From: CAYMST01 sp964393115
Lineage (GTDB): Bacteria; Bacteroidota; Bacteroidia; Cytophagales; Cyclobacteriaceae
Length of the DNA stretch: 50,468 nucleotides
Direction: 5' to 3'
NCBI GenBank assembly: GCA_964393115.1
Contig: CAYMST010000004.1
Location: 1-50,468 of the forward strand
The notes under the pieces are model-generated. The model had not been told where the DNA came from. It was given only the letters and a program-made list of their open reading frames with translations, and searched no databases. How positions within the stretch are numbered: the first letter of the stretch is position 1; the number at the start of each line of letters is the position of its first letter. The position numbers were made by a program, and so were the translations under genes. This document shows, in pieces, positions 43,100 to 50,468 of the stretch.

Positions 43100-45076
43100 A
43101 TGTATTTTGACAAAGCTTATCTGCTTTGGGGGCTTCTACTCATTTCAATTCCCATAGTCATCCACCTACTCAATTTGAGAAAGGTGAAAAAGGTTTATTT
43201 TTCAAATCTTCTTTTTCTTCAGTTATACAAGGATAAAAAAGGGACTAAAGCCAAACTTACCAAGCTAATCCTACTACTTATAAGGTGTGCTACAGTAGCG
43301 CTAGTGATCTTGGCTTTTGCCAAATTATTTTTGGGAAATAAAAAAACGTCGGGTCAAAGGGGAGCGGTAGCGATTGTAGTGGATAACTCTATTAGTTTGG
43401 AGGCTACTAACGGTGACCGAGAGACGCTTGACGAAGTGGCAAAGACTGTTGATGCTATAGTGGATCAAACTTCTCCTGATATACCCATTTATTTCTACAG
43501 CCAACAAATAGGTAACGCAACTTTGGCTATGGAAGCTCAAGAAGTGAAAATGACAGCAAGTACCCTCCGGTCCTCAGGCTTGCGTCATGATCAGACTAGT
43601 TTGCTTGCTGAACATGAGAATACTACGTTTTTTTATTTTTCAGATTTTCAAAAGAATCAACACTCCATAGAAACGCCATTCGACAGTACAAATCTGTACT
43701 ATTTTGTTCCGTTCAAATACGATCTGAGCCGTAATGTTGGGATAGATAGTGTGTATATCTCTAAACCGATAAACTTCGGGAGCGATCATGCTGAAGTTTC
43801 GATTGTGTTAAGACAGCTGAATAAATCAGATAATGATATTCCGAAAGAAATACCGTTAAAGGTTTTAATCAACGGCACCCAACGATATTCTTCTACTGTC
43901 ACCATGTCATCAAAGAATAAGGAGGTGTTTAAAGTAAAGTTAAACTATGATGCAGGTGTGAAGAACAAGTGTATTGTAGAAATAGAGGACTATTCTTTTC
44001 GACCAGACAATTATTTCTACTTCACGATGTCTAAAGAGCCTAGGAAAAAGGTTTATGTAATCTCAGAAAACAGAATGCGAGACGCACATTATGAAGCACT
44101 TTTTGGTAATGATTCGTTGTTTGATTTTAGGTTGGACCTTACTAATAGAGTTGACTTTACAGAAGTAGAAACGTCGGATTTAGTGATTCTTTCCGGAGTT
44201 TCTGATTTCGGACAGCTCTTACCAAAGGCTATTGGTAGTCGGAAACGAGCAAATAAACCAACATTTATCATTCCAAGTCGCACGGTAAGTAGTTCAGGAG
44301 AGATTCTTTCTGAAGTGAGTAATATCAGTTACACCCAATCGTGGGAAGGTGATACACTCGGTTTTCATGAATCTACCAAAAAAGCGAACATCTTTAGTAA
44401 TGTATTTCGTGCAAGTACAGATGTGGTAACTCTCCCTCAGGTATATAAGTATTCGAGCTTAAACGGAGACTTCGAACCAATTATTAACCTTGAGAATGGT
44501 AGTCCGGGTATCATAAGAGTGTTAGGTAGTCAATTATATGCATTTACTTTCTCTCTCGAAGAGTCTGATTTTAAGGAGCACGTACTTTTTCTTCCTCTTT
44601 TTTATCAAATACTTGCTCGCCAAAGTGGATCAAAGAATAAGCTCTATTACTTCTTAGATGACAACACCATTAATATCGAGCTGGATCAAGAGGTGAACAA
44701 GACTGAGATCTTTAGAGTCAAAACAAAAGATGGTGAGTTTGTGCCCGATCAGAAAATAATCGGGCAGCGTAGACTTCTTTTATCTTTTCCTGAAAACATA
44801 CAGCAAGGCTTCTTGACTTTGTTTTCTGGTCAGGAATACGTCGCTGATTTTGCTTTTAATTATTCTCGGTTAGAATCAGACTTTCGTCAATACTCTGGTG
44901 ATGAACTCTTAGCTAAAGGAGGAGAAAACCTACGGGTTGTTGAGGGAGAAGATACCTTGGAATTATTAAGGTCAATTAAAAAAGACGACGGAGATAACGA
45001 TTTTTGGAGGCTATTGGTTTTATCAGTGATCATATTATTACTGATTGAAACGGCTATATTGAGAACATTGAAATGA
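43100..45076 (+). CDS. BatA-domain membrane protein
   Basis: A 658-residue protein with the N-terminal BatA domain (MYFDKAYLLWGLLLISIPIVIHLLNLRKVKKVYFSNLLFL, then a second membrane segment near residues 58-75) and a C-terminal membrane anchor near 635-652. The middle begins like a von Willebrand A domain (GAVAIVVDNSISLEA) but lacks a full MIDAS DxSxS sequence, so metal binding is doubtful. Related proteins sit in Bat operons near MoxR ATPases; none is here. The stop overlaps the next start by 4 nt, so it is co-transcribed with the dihydroorotase homologue. Confidence 0.85.
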   Translation: MYFDKAYLLWGLLLISIPIVIHLLNLRKVKKVYFSNLLFLQLYKDKKGTKAKLTKLILLLIRCATVALVILAFAKLFLGNKKTSGQRGAVAIVVDNSISLEATNGDRETLDEVAKTVDAIVDQTSPDIPIYFYSQQIGNATLAMEAQEVKMTASTLRSSGLRHDQTSLLAEHENTTFFYFSDFQKNQHSIETPFDSTNLYYFVPFKYDLSRNVGIDSVYISKPINFGSDHAEVSIVLRQLNKSDNDIPKEIPLKVLINGTQRYSSTVTMSSKNKEVFKVKLNYDAGVKNKCIVEIEDYSFRPDNYFYFTMSKEPRKKVYVISENRMRDAHYEALFGNDSLFDFRLDLTNRVDFTEVETSDLVILSGVSDFGQLLPKAIGSRKRANKPTFIIPSRTVSSSGEILSEVSNISYTQSWEGDTLGFHESTKKANIFSNVFRASTDVVTLPQVYKYSSLNGDFEPIINLENGSPGIIRVLGSQLYAFTFSLEESDFKEHVLFLPLFYQILARQSGSKNKLYYFLDDNTINIELDQEVNKTEIFRVKTKDGEFVPDQKIIGQRRLLLSFPENIQQGFLTLFSGQEYVADFAFNYSRLESDFRQYSGDELLAKGGENLRVVEGEDTLELLRSIKKDDGDNDFWRLLVLSVIILLLIETAILRTLK

Positions 45077-46332
45077 AGTTACTACTCAAAAAAGTTACCG
45101 TAAATAATCTTGGTTCGGAATATCACAATGAGACCGTAGATATTACTGTAGAGGGGAATATCGTAAAGGAAATTTCCGATTCTATTGACTCCTTTGACGG
45201 TGAAGTAATGGACTTGTCAGGGGCAACTATTAGCCCTGGATTCATGGACATGTGGTCCGATTTTGCTGACCCAGGCTTTGAGCACAGGGAGAGCATTGCA
45301 TCTGGTAGTCATGCAGCTATTAAAGGTGGTTTTACGAAGGTTGCTGTTCTTCCAAATACCAACCCAGTTCGGGATAACAAATCAGGGATTTTATATTTGA
45401 TCAACAATGCTAAAAGCATTCCAGTAGATTTATTGCCGTACTGTACCGTTTCTAAGGGCGGTAGAGGTGATGAGTTATCTGAAATAATAGATTTATCGCG
45501 TCACGGTGCGGTGGCTTTCACTGATGTCGGTTGTACTAACCAAGCGGACATGGTATTGAAAGCGTTGAAATATTTACAGATAATTGATGGGACGCTTATC
45601 CAAAGACCTAATGAAAAAAGGCTTGCTGATAAAGGCGTTATGAATGAAGGGGTTAACAGTACAGTGCTTGGGATGAAAGGTGTGCCCGCTTTAGCGGAGA
45701 GCCTTATTGTTCAGCGAGATACGGAGATTTTACGCTACACTGGTGGTAAGATTCATTTTGTGAATATTTCTTCTGCCAAGTCTGTTGAATTAATACGTGA
45801 AGCCAAAAAAGAAGGGTTAAACGTCTCCTGTTCAGTAGCAGTGCATAATTTAGTATTTGACGATTCTGCACTACTAGAATATGATACCAACTATAAGTTT
45901 GACCCTCCGCTTAGAACGGTAGAGGACCAAAAAGCACTGTTTGAGGGGCTAAAAGATGGAACCATCGACGCTATCAATGCAGCACATATACCTCATGACA
46001 TAGAAAGTAAGAAGCTAGAGTTTGATTTAGCAGATTTTGGCGCGATTAGCTTACAAACTTTTTTACCGGCAATTATTTCTTTGGAGAAATATTTACCCAT
46101 GGACCTTATCATTGACAAAAGTACGAATGGTCCTAGGCGGGTATTGGGTCTGGAAGAAGTTAGCCTAGCGACAGGCCAGGACGCGGATTTTGTGATATAC
46201 GATGCTAAGCAAAGCTGGCATTTTAATGAGTCAACCAATCAATCAACATCTATGAATTCCCCCTATTTTGATCAAATATTACAGGGTAAGGTGTTGGGAA
46301 CTATATGCAAGGGAATGTCTTCCTTTAAATAA
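45073..46332 (+). CDS. Dihydroorotase homologue lacking the metal-binding HxH
   Basis: A 419-residue amidohydrolase-fold protein of the dihydroorotase group (SGATISPGFMDMWSDFADPGFEHRESI, GGFTKVAVLPNTNP, HNLVFDDSALLEYDTNYKFDPPLRT). In active enzymes the first strand ends in HxH after PGxxD; here that place reads MWSDF, and the later metal-ligand sites are also altered (HIPHDI where TDHAPH is usual). It is thus probably not a zinc enzyme. Comparable inactive homologues (PyrC' in Pseudomonas) support aspartate transcarbamoylase. No pyrB is in the window. It is coupled to the BatA gene by a 4-nt overlap. Confidence 0.8.
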   Translation: MKLLLKKVTVNNLGSEYHNETVDITVEGNIVKEISDSIDSFDGEVMDLSGATISPGFMDMWSDFADPGFEHRESIASGSHAAIKGGFTKVAVLPNTNPVRDNKSGILYLINNAKSIPVDLLPYCTVSKGGRGDELSEIIDLSRHGAVAFTDVGCTNQADMVLKALKYLQIIDGTLIQRPNEKRLADKGVMNEGVNSTVLGMKGVPALAESLIVQRDTEILRYTGGKIHFVNISSAKSVELIREAKKEGLNVSCSVAVHNLVFDDSALLEYDTNYKFDPPLRTVEDQKALFEGLKDGTIDAINAAHIPHDIESKKLEFDLADFGAISLQTFLPAIISLEKYLPMDLIIDKSTNGPRRVLGLEEVSLATGQDADFVIYDAKQSWHFNESTNQSTSMNSPYFDQILQGKVLGTICKGMSSFK

Positions 46333-46361
46333 AAGAGGAGACTGACGTAGAAAGAAGAAGG

Positions 46362-46883
46362 ATGAAAAACACAATTTTAAGGTTTGGGTTGATTGGAGGC
46401 GTATTACTCATTTTGATGTCGACCTTGTTTTTATTGGACAAGAATCCCATAGCTACGATTAGGAGCTTTGATTTTTTGCTAATTCCTGTAGTTGTCTTTT
46501 TTTCCATTAAGGAGTATAAGCTGAAGTACAATCGTAACTTCCTTCAGTTTTGGCAAGGAATGAGTGTTGGTATTGGCGTTTTCTCGCTTGTTGCGTTTAT
46601 AGCATCTACCGCCATTTATAGTTATGGTGCCTGGATAGCCCCGGATATAGTCACTTCTTATATTCAAGAAGGTGTAAGCGCGATTGAGGAAAAAAAGGAC
46701 GCTATCATTACAGAACTCGGTAAAGAGGATTACGATTTAATGCTTTTTGAAATGAATAGAACCACAATATTAGCTTTAGCACTTGACAGCCTAATTAAGA
46801 AGGTGTTTATAGGGTTGATGTCAACCATATTTGTATCGATTGTACTTCGAAAAACTGAAAATCATGAAAAGCTGGCAGTATGA
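46362..46883 (+). CDS. DUF4199 membrane protein
   Basis: A 173-residue protein with about four membrane segments (residues ~6-24, 30-46, 65-90 and 140-160) and a charged helical loop (EEKKDAIITELGKEDYDLMLFEMNR) between the third and fourth, as in DUF4199 proteins of Bacteroidota. Function unknown. It is followed, with a 20-nt overlap, by a family 2 glycosyltransferase, an arrangement that recurs in the phylum and suggests a shared envelope role. The 30-nt gap to the dihydroorotase homologue suggests one transcript from 43100 to 47832. Confidence 0.8.
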   Translation: MKNTILRFGLIGGVLLILMSTLFLLDKNPIATIRSFDFLLIPVVVFFSIKEYKLKYNRNFLQFWQGMSVGIGVFSLVAFIASTAIYSYGAWIAPDIVTSYIQEGVSAIEEKKDAIITELGKEDYDLMLFEMNRTTILALALDSLIKKVFIGLMSTIFVSIVLRKTENHEKLAV

Positions 46884-47832
46884 TGTGACGTTGGTTGTTC
46901 CTCTGTTAAATGAGGAAGAGTCGCTAAAGGAATTGATCCCTTGGATAGCTCGAGTTTGTTCGGAGAATAGGCTTCGGTATGAAATTATACTAGTGAATGA
47001 TGGCAGTACCGATAACTCCTGGGAAGTAATCCGCAACCACGCTGAACGTGATGCTGGAGTCAAAGCGCTCTCTTTTACGCGTAACTACGGGAAATCAGCA
47101 GCGCTTAATGAAGGGTTTAAAATAGCCAATGGGGAGGTTATCATTACTATGGATGCTGATCTACAAGACTCTCCAGATGAAATACCTGAGCTAAGAAGGA
47201 TGATAGTAGAGGATGGTTATCATCTTGTGTCGGGTTGGAAAAAGAAACGACACGACCCAATTTCGAAGACGCTTCCCTCCAAGTTTTATAACTTTTTTAC
47301 CCGGGTGGTATCCGGTATAAAGCTTCATGACTTCAATTGCGGCCTAAAGGCCTATCATCATAAAGTGATTAAAAATGTGGAGATCTATGGTGAAATGCAC
47401 CGTTACATTCCTTACATCGCTAAAGCCAATGGATTCAAAAAAATTGGTGAAAAGGTAGTTGAGCATAGAGCTAGGAAATATGGCTATTCAAAATTTGGAA
47501 TTGGTAGGATACTGGGACTTTTTGATTTATTAGCCATTAGCTTCGTATCTAAATATAGCAAGAAACCCATGCAGTTCTTTGGTGCTTGGGGCACGTTGTC
47601 ATTTATTGCAGGGCTATTGGGAACCGGTTACCTGATAACGGAAAAGGTCTATAACCTATATACTGGACTTGAAGTTCGAGAGATTGTTGATCAGCCAGCT
47701 TTTTTTATGGCGTTAACGGGACTGATCATAGGAGTACAGTTGTTTTTAGCAGGCTATTTGGGTGAAATGATGGTGTTAAATAATGCCTCTAAAAGCCAAT
47801 ATGTGATTGACGAAATGGTTGGTTTGGAGTAG
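46864..47832 (+). CDS. Family 2 glycosyltransferase with C-terminal membrane segments
   Basis: A 322-residue glycosyltransferase of the DPM1/GtrB/ArnC type, which loads a sugar on undecaprenyl phosphate. The start at 46864 gives MKSWQYDVTLVVPLLNEEESL, the expected N-terminus. The nucleotide-sugar motif is VIITMDADLQDSPDEIPEL near residue 95, and FNCGLKAYHHKVI lies near 160. Two membrane segments lie at about residues 235-258 and 282-305. It overlaps the DUF4199 gene by 20 nt. The sugar cannot be predicted. Confidence 0.9.
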   Translation: MKSWQYDVTLVVPLLNEEESLKELIPWIARVCSENRLRYEIILVNDGSTDNSWEVIRNHAERDAGVKALSFTRNYGKSAALNEGFKIANGEVIITMDADLQDSPDEIPELRRMIVEDGYHLVSGWKKKRHDPISKTLPSKFYNFFTRVVSGIKLHDFNCGLKAYHHKVIKNVEIYGEMHRYIPYIAKANGFKKIGEKVVEHRARKYGYSKFGIGRILGLFDLLAISFVSKYSKKPMQFFGAWGTLSFIAGLLGTGYLITEKVYNLYTGLEVREIVDQPAFFMALTGLIIGVQLFLAGYLGEMMVLNNASKSQYVIDEMVGLE

Positions 47833-48266
47833 TATATAATACCATTTATACTATATAGTGACGTGTATTTTACTTCTGTTTTCCCTTCTTCTTCGTTAAA
47901 AAGCCTCGCCCTAGCGCTGCTAAGCCTGTGTTTTTTGCCTTGAATAAGAAAAAAACAGTTTCGCAAACTAATACGTGATTATACACCACAAATGGTATAA
48001 AGTATGTTTTATGTAAATTCTATTTAAGAACTGATATAAAATCTTGCGATACATCGTTCAAACCAACTTTTTTGTGTAATTATCTTATGGATTCCATAAA
48101 AGAGTGATATGAAATCATGAAATACGCCTTTCAAACTAACTTTTTGTGTATTGTTACATTGATTCCTATATAAATCACTTTCTGGCTATACTTGAAGCCG
48201 CTTAGAACAGCATTAACTTTGATATGCACTGAAAGAGAACTTTAAATCCTAATGTGGGCTGATAAG
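47833..48266. other. Gene-free stretch carrying the tandem repeat pair
   Basis: About 434 nt without a gene. It contains two full copies of the dispersed repeat (48033-48173) and, before them (about 48003-48029), a remnant resembling the right end of a third copy (GTTTTATGTAA, ATTCTATTTAA). It lies between convergent genes, so it should hold the 3' ends of both transcripts. Confidence 0.5.
48033..48173 (+). repeat. Tandem pair of the dispersed ~70-nt repeat, copies 3 and 4
   Basis: Two units 73 nt apart (48033-48101 and 48106-48173), each with GATATAAAATC or GATATGAAATC, TTCAAACyAACT, TTTTTGTGTA and GATTCC(T)ATA. In the first unit the right end is TTATGG-ATT-CCATAA, a perfect 6-bp hairpin. 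These copies define the family best. Confidence 0.7.
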
Positions 48267-49028
48267 TTATTTTATCGCTAAGTACATCGTTTCTTTGTGA
48301 GGAAAACCTTTGCTAAACCGTTCTTCTTCACTCATCTGCTCTACGAAATCATCCATCTCAACTGTAAAGCCTGCGGACTTAATAATTTCAGGATAATCAA
48401 CTCCATATGCACGTACATGATCATCTTGGCCAAATAGACGTATGCGCTCTTTGGGATCAGTGATACTCGTGTCTTCAATAGTTTTTTCTCTATCGTATTC
48501 TATAGGGATTTGGAATATACCCCAACCACCTGGTTTCAACACTCTGTAAAATTCGGAAAGGACCTTTTCGTCATCTTCAACATGTTCTAAAACATGGTTG
48601 CAGAACACAACGTCAAACGTGTTGTCTTCGAAAGGAATGTCATGTACATCCATCTTAACCTTGGCTAATGGAGATTCGATATCTGCTGTAATGTAATCGA
48701 GGTTTTCCATAGCCTCGAATCGTTTGATAAAACACAGCTCGGGTGCTACATGAAGCATTTTAATCTGGGCAGAGAAGAAATCGGTCTTTTCGTTTAAAAA
48801 CTGCCATAAAACGCGATGTCTCTCCAGCGATAAACAATGTGGACAGAGCGCATTACCACGGGACTCTCGACCATAGGGAATAAATTTCTTAAACTTTGAT
48901 CCACAAACGTTACAAGTAACTCTATTTCCAGCATAAAAAACAGCTAATACTTTAAGGATGTAGTGAGAAAATAGCTGTAAGTATTTTCGCGGGACATTTT
49001 TTAGAACAAAGCTGATGATCGATTTCAT
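48267..49028 (-). CDS. Class I SAM-dependent methyltransferase with zinc-ribbon-like N-terminus
   Basis: A 253-residue methyltransferase from the ATG at 49028 (MKSIISFVLKNVP). Residues ~35-65 have two CxxC pairs (CNVCGS and CPHC) that could bind zinc. The catalytic part has KMLHVAPELCF, an acidic ITADIESPLA, DVHDIPFEDNTFDVVFCNHVLEHV and RVLKPGG, typical of Methyltransf_11 enzymes, often in polysaccharide or glycan modification. It is monocistronic, with a -7 element 35 nt upstream. The substrate is unknown; neighbouring glycosyltransferase genes are on the other strand. Confidence 0.88.
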   Translation of the reverse strand: MKSIISFVLKNVPRKYLQLFSHYILKVLAVFYAGNRVTCNVCGSKFKKFIPYGRESRGNALCPHCLSLERHRVLWQFLNEKTDFFSAQIKMLHVAPELCFIKRFEAMENLDYITADIESPLAKVKMDVHDIPFEDNTFDVVFCNHVLEHVEDDEKVLSEFYRVLKPGGWGIFQIPIEYDREKTIEDTSITDPKERIRLFGQDDHVRAYGVDYPEIIKSAGFTVEMDDFVEQMSEEERFSKGFPHKETMYLAIK

Positions 49029-49062
49029 GCCTACGGAGATTATTATTTTCAATGAAAGGGGA

Positions 49063-49070
49063 CAAATATA
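49063..49070 (-). promoter_or_regulatory. Candidate -7 element for the methyltransferase gene
   Basis: On the minus strand this is TATATTTG, an exact TAnnTTTG match, 34 nt before the start at 49028. It supports 49028 over the longer frame from 49052. Confidence 0.4.
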
Positions 49071-49357
49071 GGTTTTTCATGTGTATTAGTTTGACTCCAT
49101 ATGGTCATGAAAGCACTGCTCTTGACTGTTGGTGGACCAGATGAAATTTGTGATAAACTTAATTTATCCCCAGTTAGCCTGTTTTGAGATTCCGAGTTTA
49201 TGCTCGTTTTTATTCTTAGCAGGTTTTAAATCAGTCTTGGCTGATCTCGAATAATAAGTCCGCTGCCGTAAGATTGATGTGCTGGATCGAAATTAATGGT
49301 GATGCCATACGTTTCTACTAGAATCAGACTATCTTACTAGATCATTTTTGATCCACC
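49071..49357. other. Intergenic stretch, with a 19-mer shared with 9667-9685
   Basis: About 290 nt. The 19-mer ATGAAATTTGTGATAAACT at 49141-49159 also occurs at 9667-9685. A 37-codon frame from 49141 has no recognisable family. Nothing else is seen. Confidence 0.4.
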
Positions 49358-49789
49358 ATGTCAAAGAAGTTGTTAATTATTGTGTATTTAATGCTCTTCG
49401 GCTCACTTGTTGTTTTTGGACAGGACGGTTTGGCTTCTGAGCTTACAAAAGAAAAGCTGGATCCTTTTATCCCTTCCGCCAAAGTTGCATGGGTAGACGA
49501 GTATAAGAAAGTGGTCCCCAAAGAAAAGAAAATGAGGTACTTGTATGTTTTAAGGACCAAAGGCACGATGTATGGTGATGCCTGTGCCATGAAGAGTACC
49601 AGAGATATGGGGTTTGAATTTGCTATCTTTGAAATGAATTCTCCCGAAGTGTGGGAACGTAAATACATTACCTTTTCCAATCTTAAAACCAAACTACACT
49701 TACTAGTAACACAAGGGCCTTTTTGGAAAAGTAAACTGAAGAAGAAGTTGAAGAAATGCAGTGGACTCGGTGGAGATTTACTCTTTTAG
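49358..49789 (+). CDS. Small secreted hypothetical protein
   Basis: A 143-residue protein with a signal peptide (LLIIVYLMLFGSLVVFGQ, residues ~5-22) and a basic C-terminus (KSKLKKKLKKC). The middle (MRYLYVLRTKGTMYGDACAMKSTRDMGFEFAIF) has no recognised domain; two Cys residues could form a disulphide. It overlaps the following M28 peptidase gene by 34 nt and is thus likely co-transcribed with it. Function unknown. Confidence 0.65.
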   Translation: MSKKLLIIVYLMLFGSLVVFGQDGLASELTKEKLDPFIPSAKVAWVDEYKKVVPKEKKMRYLYVLRTKGTMYGDACAMKSTRDMGFEFAIFEMNSPEVWERKYITFSNLKTKLHLLVTQGPFWKSKLKKKLKKCSGLGGDLLF

Positions 49790-50468
49790 CACTAATTATT
49801 AGTTTGGCTGTCGGTGCACAGCATAGAGAAAAGGCCATTGATATCGTAGAAAAACTGGCGTCTCCGAGTCTACATGGAAGAGGATATGTAAAGAATGGGG
49901 ATCAAAAAGCAGCCAAGTTTATTGCACATCAGTTTTCTAAATTTGGTCTAGCAGAAATCGGAGAAAAGGGGTATTTCCAGAATTTTTATTTTCCAGTTAA
50001 TACATTTCCCGGTGCTATGCATCTCACACAGGGAACAGCGGTTCTAAAACCAGGTTTTGACTTTTTAGTGGACCCAGGTTGCCCTTCTCTTAAAGGAGCA
50101 TTTACCTTAGTGCCCTTTGATACCAATTCAATGGTTTATGATGCTAACGTTGCCGTCGTTTATTCGCGCAAAGCGCATAACCGTCAAGACGTCCTCAGTT
50201 ATTTGAGACGACATAAGTTGAACGTTGGCTGTCTTATAGAGGAGATCGATACGAAACTGATATGGGGTGTTTCCACTGTTCAAAGTGATCTACCACTTAT
50301 ACTCGTAAAATCTGGGGTGTTAGATAAAAGTGCTCTGCTTAAGGTGAATGTGCAGTCCGATTTTATGGCAGCGCATAAGAGTCAGAACGTAGTCGGGGTA
50401 GTAAAAGGGAATAACTCCGATAGCGCAGTGTATATTACGGCTCATTATGATCATTTAGGAAGAATGGG
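49756..50468 (+). CDS. M28-family metallopeptidase, 3' truncated by window
   Basis: The open frame starts at the ATG at 49756 and runs to the window end (about 237 codons). A signal peptide (FTLLALIISLAVGAQ) is followed by an aminopeptidase-type region (EKLASPSLHGRGYVKNGDQKAA) and, at the very end, the zinc-ligand motif VYITAHYDHLGRMG. Such enzymes remove N-terminal residues from peptides in the periplasm or outside the cell. The remaining zinc ligands lie beyond the window. The start overlaps the previous gene by 34 nt. The gene is missing from a plain frame list because it is open at the edge. Confidence 0.85.
   Translation, partial: MQWTRWRFTLLALIISLAVGAQHREKAIDIVEKLASPSLHGRGYVKNGDQKAAKFIAHQFSKFGLAEIGEKGYFQNFYFPVNTFPGAMHLTQGTAVLKPGFDFLVDPGCPSLKGAFTLVPFDTNSMVYDANVAVVYSRKAHNRQDVLSYLRRHKLNVGCLIEEIDTKLIWGVSTVQSDLPLILVKSGVLDKSALLKVNVQSDFMAAHKSQNVVGVVKGNNSDSAVYITAHYDHLGRM

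Overview
This window is chromosomal DNA from a member of the Bacteroidota, most likely a free-living, probably marine, relative of the Cytophagales (the order is inference). The markers are a PorT-type T9SS (type IX secretion) protein, two proteins with T9SS type A sorting domains, TonB-dependent receptors with carboxypeptidase-D-like N-terminal repeats, an ECF sigma/FecR/TonB receptor/DUF4249 locus, LytS/LytTR signalling, BatA-like and DUF5606 proteins, TAnnTTTG-type -7 promoter elements and few Shine-Dalgarno sites. I found no rRNA, tRNA, CRISPR array, transposase or prophage. There are two runs of N (30299-30308 and 41797-41896). Both look like nominal assembly gaps: each interrupts a gene whose frame can be reconciled by reasoning from the flanks.

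Layout. 1-2.4 kb: end of a carbamoyltransferase/SxtJ pair and a von Willebrand A lipoprotein. 2.5-8.5 kb: BCCT osmolyte transporter, TonB receptor, LytS-like kinase and LytTR regulator. 8.7-13.7 kb: secreted and lipoprotein genes, including a T9SS cargo gene split by an in-frame TAG. 13.8-18.9 kb (minus strand): ECF sigma factor, FecR anti-sigma, FecA-type receptor with STN domain, DUF4249 lipoprotein; a complete cell-surface-signalling import locus. 19-25.5 kb: orphan NarL-type regulator, acidic three-domain lipoprotein, DUF5684 membrane protein, BaiN-type flavoprotein, unknown proteins, with long gene-poor gaps. 25.9-27.7 kb: secreted beta-helix protein. 27.8-29.9 kb (minus strand): ABC ATPase, permease, YtrA-type GntR regulator and a previously uncalled 44-residue membrane peptide, with a strong dyad matching a YtrA-type operator directly before the first start codon.

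30-40.7 kb is largely housekeeping: purU, a TetR regulator, a PaaE-like reductase, purB, an OmpA-family protein, porT-ubiE diverging from engB-DUF5606, and a fructosamine-kinase/low-molecular-weight phosphatase pair likely to repair glycated protein. 41.2-42.5 kb: surface-type protein built of near-identical 86-residue repeats. 43.1-47.8 kb: BatA-like protein, a dihydroorotase homologue lacking the metal-binding HxH, DUF4199 and a family 2 glycosyltransferase. The window closes with a methyltransferase and the start of an M28 peptidase.

The least explained signals are a family of roughly 70-nt dispersed intergenic repeats with imperfect terminal inverted repeats (18906-18975, 20849-20920, a tandem pair at 48033-48173, and a divergent copy near 30072-30148), the TAG-interrupted T9SS cargo, the ABC/GntR/peptide operon with its operator, and a terminator at 43042-43071 with no gene in front of it.
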